A stretch of DNA of 64,000 nt from Streptomyces zagrosensis (GTDB lineage Bacteria; Actinomycetota; Actinomycetes; Streptomycetales; Streptomycetaceae): NCBI RefSeq assembly GCF_014203645.1, contig NZ_JACHJL010000003.1:62001-126000 (forward strand), read 5' to 3'. Position 1 is the first letter of the stretch, and each line of letters begins with the position of its first letter. Positions 46,736 through 55,659 of the stretch are shown here, one piece after another. The notes below the pieces were generated by a model that made no database searches, had not been told where the DNA came from, and worked only from the letters and a program-made list of their open reading frames with translations. The translations under genes were made by a program, and so were the position numbers.

Positions 46736-47077
46736 GGGCCGCTCCTTCGTGTCTCTTTGCACAAAGTGCGTAGTGATCACGGCGACAGGAGGCGACCGCC
46801 GCGCAGCCAACCACGCGGCCCCCGACCTCCTGCCGCGGGCCACTCGCACGTGGTGTTTATGTCTTCGCCCGTGTGTTCTCGGGGCGACACCTTCCTGGAG
46901 GCCGTGGAAGTGGACCGACTGTCCACAGGGCCCTTTGGAGCCCTGTCTGCATCCTGGAGTTGTTGGCTGCTGACATCCGCACCTGACATCAACGAGGCCG
47001 GACGGCGGCGCACGTTAACGCACCATCCTGACCGCAGTGGCAGCAGCCTACGATGTCCAGCCGTCCCCGTGATCGAA
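46736..47077. other. Right end of the AICE
   Basis: 342 bp between the membrane protein and attR without a supported gene. Contains Int/Xis arm-site candidates in principle, but I cannot point to them. Confidence 0.35.
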
Positions 47078-47127
47078 CTTGTAAAGCGAAGGTCGTCGGT
47101 TCGAATCCGACAGTCGGCTCTGTGCGC
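47078..47127. other. attR, 50-bp direct repeat (tRNA 3' fragment)
   Basis: Same 50 bp as attL. The tRNA 5' half is absent here, so this is the far junction. Confidence 0.93.
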
Positions 47128-47149
47128 GGTTGCGTCGTTGAGCTGCGCT

Positions 47150-47183
47150 AACGCCCCGGACCGGGTTGGTCCGGGGCGTTTTT
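47150..47183 (+). terminator. Chromosomal tRNA-Thr terminator displaced past attR
   Basis: AACGCCCCGGACC (47150-47162) pairs with GGTCCGGGGCGTT (47168-47180), loop GGGTT, then TTTTT. This was presumably the original terminator of tRNA-Thr before insertion. Confidence 0.85.
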
Positions 47184-47233
47184 GTGGTCAGGTGGGTGGT
47201 GGGTCAGCTCGGCCAGGGGCTTCGCGCTGGGGG

Positions 47234-48346
47234 TTATGCAGGCTGGGGGATGTAGGCCATGCCGTGTGCGCCGGGCTCGGCGCGCTTGGTGACTTCTAGC
47301 TGGCCGACGTTGCGCAGCGACTCCAGGTCGATGATGTCCACCGTGGAGGAGACGACGCAGGCAACGTAGCCGAACCGGCCGTCTGCCGATGACGTGATGG
47401 TCAGCGGCAAGTGTCCGACCTCGACGCTGCCCAGCCGGTCATGGCTGTCCGCCGCGAACACGGTGAGCCGTCCCGGGGCGTGTCGGCCGAGTGGGGACTC
47501 GGGCGTGGTCTCCATGCGGGGCTCCCCGACGAGCAGCCTGCTGGTGGTTGCGTCGGCACCGGCGTCGGCACCGGCGCCGGTGGTGTGGACGGGGATGGCG
47601 ATGTGGTCGGTGGGGAGGGTGTCGGTGATGGACATCGTCGCCGTGTCGATGACGCGAATGCCGGTGGTCGTCGGCCGCGGGCTGGGTCCGGCGGGGTTGC
47701 TTGGCTCGTCGGGCTTGCCGCCGAACGCTGCGTACGGTGCGGCGACGAATACCTTCGATCCATCGGCCGAGACCGCGAGGCCCTCGCTGCCCGGCACCTC
47801 GACCTTGGCGGTGAGCGTGCCTCGGTTGAGGTCGACAACGGAGACAAAGGGCGCCTCCTTGTTGCTGGCGTAACCCGTTGTGCCTGTGGGGTCGATGACG
47901 AACCAGTGTGGGCCGGGGGCGTCGGTGTCGATGCGCCCGATGGGGCGGCGGGTCGTGGTGTCCACGACCACGACGCCGCCGGGACGGTGGTCGGAGCCTT
48001 CGACGCTGACGTAGAGGCGGCCGTGTGCGGCGTCCAGCGCGAGGCCGTGCGGACCGTGTTCGGGGGCGAGGTCGATGACCTCCACGATGCTGCGGGTGGC
48101 GGGGTCGATGACGGTGAGTTCGCTGCGTCGGCCGCTGTTGGCGTGGTAGTAGCCCGAGTGGTAGGTGGTGGCGCACCACAGGAGGCGCTGGGTGGGGTCG
48201 AAACACAGTTCGTGGGGTTCGGCGGGCACCTCGATGGTGCCGAGGTGCCGGTCGGTACCGGCGTCGAAGAACGACACGGTGGGCCCGCTTTGGCTGACCA
48301 CCGCCAGGACGTCGCCTTCCAGATGGGCACGGACGGACTGCTGCAC
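47234..48346 (-). CDS. YncE-like beta-propeller protein
   Basis: 370 residues from GTG 48346, with GGGAG six bases upstream. Repeated blade strands: VSQSGPTVSFFDAGTDRHLG, SELTVIDPATRSIVEVIDLA, GGVVVVDTTTRRPIGRID, FVSVVDLNRGTLTAKVEVPG and VDIIDLESLRNVGQLEV, each with the xVxDxxT pattern of YVTN/YncE seven-bladed propellers. No signal peptide visible. Divergent from lysR across 143 bp, so the LysR protein may control it. Role unknown. Confidence 0.8.
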   Translation of the reverse strand: MQQSVRAHLEGDVLAVVSQSGPTVSFFDAGTDRHLGTIEVPAEPHELCFDPTQRLLWCATTYHSGYYHANSGRRSELTVIDPATRSIVEVIDLAPEHGPHGLALDAAHGRLYVSVEGSDHRPGGVVVVDTTTRRPIGRIDTDAPGPHWFVIDPTGTTGYASNKEAPFVSVVDLNRGTLTAKVEVPGSEGLAVSADGSKVFVAAPYAAFGGKPDEPSNPAGPSPRPTTTGIRVIDTATMSITDTLPTDHIAIPVHTTGAGADAGADATTSRLLVGEPRMETTPESPLGRHAPGRLTVFAADSHDRLGSVEVGHLPLTITSSADGRFGYVACVVSSTVDIIDLESLRNVGQLEVTKRAEPGAHGMAYIPQPA

Positions 48347-48489
48347 GGTCTACTCCCGGTGATGTGGGTGTCCCGCTCTTACGCCGGACAGGACCACTCT
48401 CGAAGCCGCACCACCCTGCAAGCAATGCAAAGATAGGCATGGTGTTGTTGCGCTGAGTGGAATAACGGTGCCGGTGTCGGGGAGCGCCC

Positions 48490-49392
48490 ATGGATCTGAA
48501 TCTGCTACGGGCGTTGGACGCCCTGCTCCAGGAGAACAGCGTTACCCGGGCCGCCGAGCGGCTCGGCACCTCGCCCGCCGCAGCCAGTCGCATGCTGGCG
48601 AAGCTTCGCCGGGCCGCGGGTGACCCTCTCCTCGTACGGGCTGGACAGGAGATGGTTCCCACCCCGCGGGCCCTGGAGTTGCGGGACGAGGTCAGCGCGC
48701 TCCTCCTGCGCTCCGACGCGCTGTTTGTCCCCTCGGCCTCGTTCGACGTGGCGGGGCTTCACCGTACGTTCACCATCCAAGCGAGTGACCTGTTGCTCAC
48801 GGGTCTCGCCGCGACGCTGATTGACCACATTCACGCCGAAGCACCGCACGTCAACGTGGTCTTCCTGGCCGAGACGATGGAGGGCGGGCCCGCTCTGCGA
48901 CAGGGCCACGCCGACCTTGAGTTGGGCGTGCTTGGCCATCTCGATCCCGAGACCCGGGAGGAGACGTTGACGCGGATGCGGATCTTGGCTGTTGCGCGCC
49001 AAGGGCATCCCCTGTTTGACGCCCCCATCGACGCGCGCCGCTTCGCCGAGGCCGACCATGTCGGGATCTCCCGGCTTGGCAAGCGCCATGGGCCGATCGA
49101 CACCGCCCTCGCTCAGCAGGGGTTGCGGCGGCGCGTGTCCGTCGTGGTGCCCAGCTACACCAGCGCCATGCTGCTGGCAGCGAACAGCGATCTCGTCTCG
49201 CTGACGCTGGGCGAGTGGTTGGTCGAGACGATCACCGCTCTCGGCCTGTGCACCTTTCCCATTCCGCTGGCTCTTCCCGTGGTCGAGATTGGCATGGCCT
49301 GGCACCCGCGGAACACCGCCGACCATGCCCACCGATGGTTCCGCGACCACGTCAGGGCCGTGGTTCTTGGGTCGATGGATGGCGGTATGTGA
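48490..49392 (+). CDS. LysR-family transcriptional regulator
   Basis: 300 residues. Winged HTH 1-60: LNLLRALDALLQENSVTRAA, ERLGTSPAAASRMLAKLRRA and DPLLVRAGQEMVPTPRALEL. Effector domain 90-300: HRTFTIQASDLLLTGLAATL, ILAVARQGHPLFD, DHVGISRLGKRHGPIDTALA. The best target is the divergent YncE-like gene. A 7-bp tandem repeat begins 31 bp past its stop. Confidence 0.9.
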   Translation: MDLNLLRALDALLQENSVTRAAERLGTSPAAASRMLAKLRRAAGDPLLVRAGQEMVPTPRALELRDEVSALLLRSDALFVPSASFDVAGLHRTFTIQASDLLLTGLAATLIDHIHAEAPHVNVVFLAETMEGGPALRQGHADLELGVLGHLDPETREETLTRMRILAVARQGHPLFDAPIDARRFAEADHVGISRLGKRHGPIDTALAQQGLRRRVSVVVPSYTSAMLLAANSDLVSLTLGEWLVETITALGLCTFPIPLALPVVEIGMAWHPRNTADHAHRWFRDHVRAVVLGSMDGGM

Positions 49393-49423
49393 GGGAGAGC
49401 TGACGGCCGAGGTGCGAGCCTTG

Positions 49424-49520
49424 GCTGGTTGCTGGTTGCTGGTTGCTGGTTGCTGGTTGCTGGTTGCTGGTTGCTGGTTGCTGGTTGCCCGTTGCCCGTT
49501 GCCCGTTGCTCATTGCTCAT
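49424..49520. repeat. Heptanucleotide tandem repeat (GCTGGTT)9 plus variants
   Basis: Nine perfect GCTGGTT units (49424-49486), then three GCCCGTT (49487-49507), one GCTCATT (49508-49514) and a partial GCTCAT. It is between lysR and ridA; the seven-base period excludes a coding function. Confidence 0.95.
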
Positions 49521-49785
49521 GGAGCGGGCCGCATGGGGCGAGCGGGTCAGGTGGGGCGGGAGAAGTTGGTGGGAGGCGGTGGAAAACCGTTCGCTGGGGT
49601 GCGTGAGCGCATGCCACGCTGCCGATGACCTGTCGGTCGTTGCCGGTTGCCGGTCGTCGTGGGTTGCGCGGGCGTCTAGCTCGTTGGTCGTCCGTCTGCC
49701 TCCGGTGGTCTTCCATTTCGCTGACCGTTCGCCGTGTTTTTTTGCCTGGTTTTCCCTAGATTGCCTGTATCGCGAGGAGTTCGTC
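49521..49785. other. Intergenic region before ridA
   Basis: 265 bp following the heptanucleotide array, with a T-rich part (TTTTTTTGCCTGGTTTT, 49737-49753) unusual for this genome. It probably contains the ridA promoter. Confidence 0.4.
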
Positions 49786-50193
49786 GTGGCCCGTGCCGTC
49801 ACCCTCATCCGTTCGTCGTCGCTCTCGGACGTCGCCGAGTACGCGTACGCCGCCACCGCTCCCGCCAACGCGCGGCTGATCTTTCTCGCCGGCGCTTGCC
49901 CGCTCCACGCGGACGGAAGTACGGCAGCGGTGGGGGACTTCGCGGGCCAGGCGGCCAAGGCCCTGGAGAATCTGCGGGTCGCGCTCAAGGACGCGGGCGC
50001 GACGCTTACGGATGTGATCAGTACGCGGGTGCTCGTCGCCTCCGACCGGCAGGCCGACCTGGTGGCAGCCTGGGGAGTGGTCAGGGATGGGTTCGGTGAC
50101 CACGATGTGCCCAGCACGCTGATGGGCGTCACCGTCCTCGGTTACGACGACCAACTCGTGGAGATCGAGGCCGTGGCCGCCGTGCTCGACTGA
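49786..50193 (+). CDS. RidA-family (YjgF) protein
   Basis: 135 residues from GTG 49786, which has GAGGAG six bases upstream. RidA fold: AEYAYAATAPANARLIFLAG, CPLHADGSTAAVGDFAGQAA, KALENLRVALKDAGATLTDV, STRVLVASDRQADLVAAWGV and PSTLMGVTVLGYDDQLVEIE. The Arg that binds the imine carboxylate (STRVLVA) and the terminal Glu are present, so an enamine/imine deaminase is plausible. Confidence 0.88.
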   Translation: MARAVTLIRSSSLSDVAEYAYAATAPANARLIFLAGACPLHADGSTAAVGDFAGQAAKALENLRVALKDAGATLTDVISTRVLVASDRQADLVAAWGVVRDGFGDHDVPSTLMGVTVLGYDDQLVEIEAVAAVLD

Positions 50194-50872
50194 CGCGGTG
50201 CCGGGATGAAGCAGTGCTGGGATGAAGCGGTGCTGGCGTGGCGCGGTGGCTGCCTTGATGCGCGCCGGCGAGCAGGTTCTTATGGCTCACGGGTCCGCTG
50301 CTCGGCATCGCCGTCGTCTTCGTCGTAGCTGAGGGCTCTCACCGGCTCGCCGAGCAGGTGCCCGGCGATCGGCACCGTTGTCTCTCACTTCATCTCTTCG
50401 TCGCTGACTGTCGTCGTGTTGCCGGTCGTCTCGTACGGCTCGTACGCGTGGTGACGTACGCCACAAAATCCGCCCGCAACTCAGGAATCCATGCTCATAC
50501 GGGCCGAAACCCTTCACCGCGCAGGCGTTCGGTACCCCGTGGCGGTCCATCCATATCGTTTTCCGAGGGTCGAAGACCCGTCGTTTCCTGCTGGGTGAGG
50601 CGATGGCTCATTGGCGGAAGATCACCGTCCGTGGTGGGCGCACCGGGAGCGTGCCGGAGGAATCGCCATCCGTGCTGGTCGCGGACGGTAGCGGCGGCGT
50701 GCGGCGGTATGGCTTGACGCCGGGGAGTGATGGGTGTGGGCGCCCTCGTTCATGGCTCCCCGGTGGTGGTCAAACTTGGCTGAAAACCATTCGGCACTGT
50801 TCCCTCACTCCGCGTCAGGCACTAGCCATAAGAAGGGCGGGATTTGCCTGCCCTCGTGAGAGACGAGGTGTC
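50194..50872. other. 679-bp intergenic region before a methyltransferase-like gene
   Basis: No gene supported. Contains several GTACG elements (50436-50463) and a T/A-richer stretch, 50780-50830, that may hold the promoter. Confidence 0.35.
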
Positions 50873-51781
50873 ATGACCGGTGCACGAGTGGATGAGAATG
50901 ACGGACTGAGAGGAAAGGCCCGCTTTGACGAGATCTACAATTTGCCTGATCCCCGAGGGTACTTTCGGACGTTGAGGCCACTCGCCTACCAGATTCCACA
51001 GCATGCGCAAGAGGTCTTTCAGCAACTACTGGCCGCACGCGTCCTGGCCGATGCGTCCGCCGGGCAACCCGCCGAGCGTCCGCCGACCGTGGTGGACCTG
51101 TGCTGCTCGTACGGCATCAATGCCGCGCTGCTGAACCACAAGGTGACTCTGGACGAGCTCTACGAGCGCTATACCGACCCCCAGATAGCCGACCTCACTA
51201 CGGCACAACTCATCGCTAAAGACCGGGAGTTCTTTGCCGAGCGACGGTTGCCGGACGCTGCGCGGGTGGTTGGTCTTGATGCGGCGGGCCGGGCCGTGAC
51301 GTACGCCCGTACCGCCGGGCTCCTTGATGAGGCGTTCGGTGAGGACCTGGAGCGTTCGGACCCGGGGCCCGCCCTGCGGCGCGCCGTGTCCCGCGCGCAA
51401 CTGATCACGGTCACCGGCGGCATCGGGTACGTCACCAGCCGCACCGTTTCCCGATTGGTCGAGGCGGCCGAGGAGTCGGTGTGGGTGGCGGCGTTCGTGC
51501 TACGCGGCGTGCCGTACGCGCCGGTGGCGGAGGCGCTGCGCGAGCTCGGGCTCGTCACCGAGACCGCGGGTGCCGAACGCACTTTCCTCCAGCGACGGTT
51601 TGCCGATGTCGCGGAGCGGCGGCATGCGATCGCCGCTGTCGTGGCGGCGGGCGGTGACCCGAGTGGCAAGGAGGACGATGGGTATTACCACGCGCAGTTG
51701 TACGTATCGCGGCCAGCTGCGCACGCGGCTGCGTACCCGTTGGAGGACTTCGTCGGAGACGGCGGCGCCTCACCCAGGTGA
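50873..51781 (+). CDS. SAM-dependent methyltransferase-like protein
   Basis: 302 residues from ATG 50873, with GAGG eight bases upstream. RFDEIYNLPDPRGYFRTLRP and LAYQIPQHAQEVFQQLL are followed by VVDLCCSYGINAALLNH, a motif I variant in which Cys-Cys replaces the usual Gly pair, then ARVVGLDAAGRAVTYARTAG, LITVTGGIGYVTSRTVSRLV and RAVSR. Fold fits class I methyltransferases, but activity is unsure because motif I is atypical. The tail has DDGYYHAQLYVSRP. Stand-alone gene. Confidence 0.65.
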   Translation: MTGARVDENDGLRGKARFDEIYNLPDPRGYFRTLRPLAYQIPQHAQEVFQQLLAARVLADASAGQPAERPPTVVDLCCSYGINAALLNHKVTLDELYERYTDPQIADLTTAQLIAKDREFFAERRLPDAARVVGLDAAGRAVTYARTAGLLDEAFGEDLERSDPGPALRRAVSRAQLITVTGGIGYVTSRTVSRLVEAAEESVWVAAFVLRGVPYAPVAEALRELGLVTETAGAERTFLQRRFADVAERRHAIAAVVAAGGDPSGKEDDGYYHAQLYVSRPAAHAAAYPLEDFVGDGGASPR

Positions 51782-52233
51782 GCCAAATCCCCGCCTCTGC
51801 CGCCTCTGCCGGCTTTGTCTGCGCCTGACGCACCTGCTTCTGCCCTGCCCACACCTGTCCAATCTTCACTTGACCGGGCCACACCTGGCCGGATGGCTAC
51901 CTGACCAGGCCGAGTCCGACCAGGTCGGGTCCTCAAGACCGAGCCCGACAGTCCGGGCTCGTACGCACCACACCTGACCGCACCACACACCTGACCGCAC
52001 CCGACCAGACCTGACCGCACCCGATCACTCCCGCCTCGCTGTTCGCTGCGGGTTACTCGTTCCGCCGGCCCCCGCTCGTCTCGACCTAGCGGCCCTGCTC
52101 GGCCTGTGCCGTCCCGTCGCGCTCTGTCAGGAGTCGGCGGGGCTGGCCGGGGCTGGTGCCTTGGCTGGCGCGTCTGGTGGGGCTTGTGGGGCCGCTGGGG
52201 CGGGGGTGGAGCCCGTCAGCCCCACAGAGCCCG
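51782..52233. repeat. Intergenic region with CCTGACCGCAC repeats and an 18-bp duplication
   Basis: 452 bp between convergent genes. ACCTGACCGCACC recurs three to four times between 51960 and 52025. At 52209-52244, GAGCCCGTCAGCCCCACA is present twice in tandem and its second copy spans the crcB2 stop codon. No gene supported. Confidence 0.55.
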
Positions 52234-52608
52234 TCAGCCCCACACGGTGCGGGCGATGGCCGCGCCGGCGAAGGCGGCGCCGAGGCCGGCGAGCAGTGTG
52301 GCGGCGACATTCGCGGCGGCGATACGCCGATGTCCGGTCTCCGCGAGCCGCAACGTCTCGTACGAGAAGGTGGAGTACGTGCTGAGCGCCCCGCACAGTC
52401 CCGTACCGAGCAGCGCTTGGAGCCGTGAATCGGCCGCACCCGCCGCCACGGCGCCGGTAACCAGGCCGAGCAGCAGACTGCCCACCACGTTGACCAGGAA
52501 CGTCCCCCAGGGGATGACGGTGGTGTACCGGGCGCGCACTTGTTGGTCGGTCAGATAGCGCAGGGGTGCGCCCACCGCCGCGCCGATCATGACGAGAAGC
52601 CAGGTCAT
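52234..52608 (-). CDS. crcB: Fluoride channel subunit CrcB/Fluc (second)
   Basis: 124 residues, four membrane helices: WLLVMIGAAVGAPLRYLTD, TFLVNVVGSLLLGLVTGAVA, ALLGTGLCGALSTYSTFSYE and VAATLLAGLGAAFAGAAI. GSLLLG and GALSTYSTFSYE are Fluc motifs, with the conserved Phe/Ser track. Its ATG overlaps the preceding crcB stop (ATGA), as expected for a heterodimer pair. Confidence 0.92.
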   Translation of the reverse strand: MTWLLVMIGAAVGAPLRYLTDQQVRARYTTVIPWGTFLVNVVGSLLLGLVTGAVAAGAADSRLQALLGTGLCGALSTYSTFSYETLRLAETGHRRIAAANVAATLLAGLGAAFAGAAIARTVWG

Positions 52609-53201
52609 GCCGCTGATCGCCGCCCTCTGAGCGCCCGGTCGGTGGCTGCCACCGCGCACCACACGGCGATCAGGGCCGCTAGCGGGGTGAGCGCCAGGTA
52701 GCCGACGGCGGTGCTGGTCTTGCCGTCGTGGATGAGTCGCTCCACGTCCACGGCGTACGTGGAGAAGGTGGTGAAGCCGCCGAGCACGCCGGTGGCGGCG
52801 AAGGGCCGCACGAGCGCGGGTGCCTTCCATGCCTCCTGGAGGACGACGAGGAAGACGCCGATCAGCGCGCAGCCGATCACGTTCACGCTCAGGGTCGTCC
52901 AGGGAAAGCCGCCACGCGATGTCGGCCAGGCCAGCGCGGCCCCGTATCGGGCGGATGCCCCCACCACGCCCCCGGCGGCGACCACGGCGAGCACTTCCCA
53001 CCGGGTACCTGCCCGGGGCCGCCCGAGGAAAGGGGGCAGGGGAGCGGGCTCGCCGGCAGTCTGCGCCCCATGTGGGGCGTCCGGCGGGGCCGTGTCCTCG
53101 GCTGGCCTGGTTGCGCCATCGTCGGGCGGGGGCGGTGGTGGGGTGGGTGGCCCGCCCAGCGGGGGGTGGCGGGGGTCGTGCACGGGCTGTCTCCTCCTCA
53201 T
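52605..53201 (-). CDS. crcB: Fluoride channel subunit CrcB/Fluc (first, with Pro-rich N-terminus)
   Basis: 198 residues. The first ~65 residues are Pro/Ala-rich and cytoplasmic, not part of the family. Then four helices: WEVLAVVAAGGVVGASARYG, WTTLSVNVIGCALIGVFLVV, ATGVLGGFTTFSTYAVDVER and LALTPLAALIAVWCAVAAT. GGFTTFSTYAVD is the Fluc selectivity motif. Exports toxic fluoride as a dual-topology dimer with the next gene. No fluoride riboswitch was recognised upstream. Confidence 0.92.
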   Translation of the reverse strand: MRRRQPVHDPRHPPLGGPPTPPPPPPDDGATRPAEDTAPPDAPHGAQTAGEPAPLPPFLGRPRAGTRWEVLAVVAAGGVVGASARYGAALAWPTSRGGFPWTTLSVNVIGCALIGVFLVVLQEAWKAPALVRPFAATGVLGGFTTFSTYAVDVERLIHDGKTSTAVGYLALTPLAALIAVWCAVAATDRALRGRRSAA

Positions 53202-53988
53202 CGGGCCGAGCGCCGTGGGCCCGGGGGACGGTGGGCCCGTCGCCGGGGTGGTTCATCCCGGGTCGGACTCGCCCGGGTCTGCCACCAGCAGCACCCACCA
53301 GAGCATGTGCCACTCAGCTGTGGCTCTAGCGTGGAGATACCGTGGCGCCGGCCGTGCGCGGGCGCGCCGAACGGGCGCGGGGAAGCATTTCGCGCCACCG
53401 GACTGCGCATGCTCGGGCAAGGCCGAGTAAGAATTCCGTAACTGACACTTACTTGCCAATCTGGCAGTGCAGCTGTCCACAAGCGGACAGTCCAGAGGTC
53501 AAAGATCACTTAGCGTAGTGATGCGTGTGTGTCATGTGGATGTTGGGGCGTCTCGTGGCACACGTTTCGGCCGTCAGCGGCAGGTTGCTGACAGGCGCGT
53601 TGCGCCTTCGGGGCGGTGCCGTGACGGACCCGGTACACAAGGGCGTCTTTGCCATTTCTTTGCCTTTTGGTGTGCGTTGACTGGGTCGCGGCCAGCGAAC
53701 TAATCTCGCGGCGCAGTGGGTGGGTTTTCCCCGTCACGAAAGTAGTCCCGCTCCTGGCTGAGTTCATGGCTGCGTTCATGGGCGAGTTCATGGGTGAGTT
53801 CATGAAGAACGAGTGGCGCACAGGTGGACGCGAAGGCGGATTGGATCACGCAGCCCGTCATTGCACTTTCAATCATCCGGTATCTACTGTCACTGCGGCT
53901 GATTTGATCAGCCTGCGTGTTCGAAGCGTTCTCGACGCGTCTCGACGCGTTCGAATGAGTGCCGCGCCGCGCATCGCATGGGGGAGTC
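53202..53988. promoter_or_regulatory. Long divergent region crcB/LuxR-type regulator
   Basis: 787 bp without a supported gene. Two neighbouring inverted repeats: TGCCA-ATC-TGGCA (53454-53466, apart from one shifted base) and CTGTCC-ACAAGC-GGACAG (53473-53490). At 53760-53807 there is a 12-bp repeat, four copies of GAGTTCATGGGC-type. Possible regulator sites and promoters. Confidence 0.45.
53760..53807. repeat. 12-bp tandem repeat, 4 copies
   Basis: Units GAGTTCATGGCT, GCGTTCATGGGC, GAGTTCATGGGT and GAGTTCATGAAG. Each contains an ATG in the same frame; no supported gene covers it. Confidence 0.85.
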
Positions 53989-55359
53989 ATGGCAGAACTG
54001 GCGACGATGTCACAGAGCACGGATACGAGCCCATATACGAGCCCGCTCGAAAGCCCACCGCCAAGCCCACAGCCACATCAGCAGCCACATCCGCAGCCGA
54101 ACTTGTATGCGGGCCCGCAGCCCATCCGGTCGGCAGGCCCGCACTTGAGTGTCGCCAACAGAGCGCGTGGCGGCTCGTACGCGCACCCCACCAGTGGCCT
54201 GCTGCCCCACCCGCCCCCGGCGCTCCATCCGGGTTCGCAGGGGGACCCGATCTCGGGTGTGCACAGGCGGTTGACCGTCATCCCGGACGCGGGCTGTGCG
54301 GCCCACTCGGGCGCGGCTGTGCGCAGCGGGGCAGCGACGGAAGCGGGCCCCGGGTCCGCGGCGGCGGCCAGCGAGGCGGAACGGGAGGTCGCTGGTGCCG
54401 CGTACGCGCATCCCGCGGACGCACCGCGCCGCCTGGAAGGCGTTTCGCGTGACCGTGCCGACCGGGTGCGTGGCAACCGACTCCGGGCCGACCTGTCCGT
54501 CCTCGACGGCGGTGCTGACGGCCGCCACGAGGGCTTGAGGGAAAAGAGGGGCAAGCAGTCCGACCGGCTTGTTGGTGGCCGGTGGGATATCGACCGCCGC
54601 GATGGCGACCGATCCGCTGGCCCGGACGCCGTGGAGGTCGCGCTGCGGCAGGTCTGCGAGCTGATCGAGTCGGCCGTTTCGATACACCGGCGCAGCGCTG
54701 ATCAGCCCACTCCGGTGGTGGTCGCCAACGATGGACCCGTCGTACGGCACACCGTCGAGCAACTGCTCGCCGGCGCCCAGCACAGTGTGAGCGTCACCGT
54801 GTCGAGTTGCCCGGAGCGGGCCCAGCTCATCGCTCCGTTGTTGGACCAACTCGCCATCGCCAGCGAGCGGGGCGTCACGGTGCGCATGCTGTGTGCCGCG
54901 GACTCGCTGGATTCGCTGGGCATCACGGCGGCGGTGCGGCGCGGTTTGGTGAGCCATGAGGTACGCGTCGAGACCGGTGACCTACAAAGCGGGGTGATGG
55001 TGGACGGCAGGACCGCGTTCGTCCGCTCGGGCCCCGAGCGGACGGAGCGCTACGCCTCGGTGATCGAGGACCCCGCGTCCGTGCGCGTCCTTGACCTGAT
55101 GTTCGCCGCCGCCTGGCGCACCGCGATGCCGGTCGCCGAACACCTGCGACTGGCCGAGCGGCTGCGCTCCGATTCGGTGCGCAAGATTCTCGACCGGCTG
55201 CGCGCCGGGCGTACGGATGACGTCGCGGCCAGGGAGATCCAGGTGTCGCTGCGTACGTATCGCCGTCATGTTGCCGCGATCATGCGGGATGTGGGGGCCA
55301 ACTCCCGTTTTCAGGCGGGCGTGCGGGCCTACGAACTCGGGCTGCTCGGCCCGGCGTGA
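53989..55359 (+). CDS. LuxR-type HTH regulator with PLD-like sensor region
   Basis: 456 residues from ATG 53989. Residues 1-205 are disordered (Pro/Gln/His, then Arg/Asp-rich). A middle domain (about 215-385) reads PVVVANDGPVVRHTVEQLLA, VSVTVSSCPERAQLIAPLLD and RGVTVRMLCAADSLDSLGIT, DGRTAFVRSGPERTERYAS, like the phospholipase-D-like fold seen in TrmB and related regulators. C-terminal LuxR HTH: RTDDVAAREIQVSLRTYRRH then VAAIMRDVGANSRFQAGVRA. It has a close paralogue 300 bp downstream. Role unknown; similar regulators occur beside contractile-injection clusters in other Streptomyces, but none is seen here. Confidence 0.75.
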   Translation: MAELATMSQSTDTSPYTSPLESPPPSPQPHQQPHPQPNLYAGPQPIRSAGPHLSVANRARGGSYAHPTSGLLPHPPPALHPGSQGDPISGVHRRLTVIPDAGCAAHSGAAVRSGAATEAGPGSAAAASEAEREVAGAAYAHPADAPRRLEGVSRDRADRVRGNRLRADLSVLDGGADGRHEGLREKRGKQSDRLVGGRWDIDRRDGDRSAGPDAVEVALRQVCELIESAVSIHRRSADQPTPVVVANDGPVVRHTVEQLLAGAQHSVSVTVSSCPERAQLIAPLLDQLAIASERGVTVRMLCAADSLDSLGITAAVRRGLVSHEVRVETGDLQSGVMVDGRTAFVRSGPERTERYASVIEDPASVRVLDLMFAAAWRTAMPVAEHLRLAERLRSDSVRKILDRLRAGRTDDVAAREIQVSLRTYRRHVAAIMRDVGANSRFQAGVRAYELGLLGPA

Positions 55360-55439
55360 TGAAGGTGTGCCACCGGTTGCCGCTGGGGGATGGCGAGGCT
55401 GGTGTTCGCGCCCGCCTACCTGTCCGCAGCATTGGGTGT

Positions 55440-55467
55440 GTTCGCGTACGTCTACCCGTACGCGAAC
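55440..55467. terminator. Perfect inverted repeat between paralogous regulators
   Basis: GTTCGCGTACG (55440-55450) and CGTACGCGAAC (55457-55467) around TCTACC, 80 bp after the first regulator. Terminator or operator. Confidence 0.5.
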
Positions 55468-55659
55468 CTGGGCCTGTTCATGGTCGCCGGCCCATACGTA
55501 GATTTCGGGGTATTCGGGTGCGCATACCCGGACACCCATGTATATCGGTAGGAAAACCCGTATGCGTACGGGAGGCTGCTCGCCGCGGGTGCGTACGCGG
55601 AGAAAAAACCGTCGGTCCTTCGCATTAACGAGCGAAACTCACGGGTTCAATTCACGGGG

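Larger units (their letters stand above)
37323..47127. mobile_element. Actinomycete integrative and conjugative element (AICE) in tRNA-Thr
   Basis: A 9.8-kb element bounded by perfect 50-bp direct repeats (37323-37372 and 47078-47127) that include the tRNA 3' half. It carries the full AICE set: integrase, excisionase, RepSA-type rolling-circle initiator, FtsK/SpoIIIE DNA translocase for double-stranded transfer, small transfer and membrane proteins, a GntR/HutC repressor and a Pif-like NUDIX. The tRNA gene stays intact at the int side. Layout resembles pSAM2 and SLP1. I did not identify a Pra activator. All modules look intact, apart from the unusual rep start. Confidence 0.93.

Noticed and set aside
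49393..49530. CRISPR array
   Set aside because: The repeat has a 7-bp unit and no spacers; no cas genes occur in the window.
49429..49785. N-terminal extension of RidA through the heptanucleotide repeat
   Set aside because: The GTG at 49786 has GAGGAG at ideal spacing and begins the RidA fold; a 7-bp repeat would give a hydrophobic junk peptide.
52600..53260. Fluoride riboswitch upstream of crcB
   Set aside because: I looked for the conserved fluoride aptamer core before the crcB start and saw nothing convincing.
53649..54452. Open frame containing AEFMAAFMGEFM repeats upstream of the LuxR-type gene
   Set aside because: It overlaps the real regulator frame, has no ribosome site, and its residues after the repeat are GC-bias filler.
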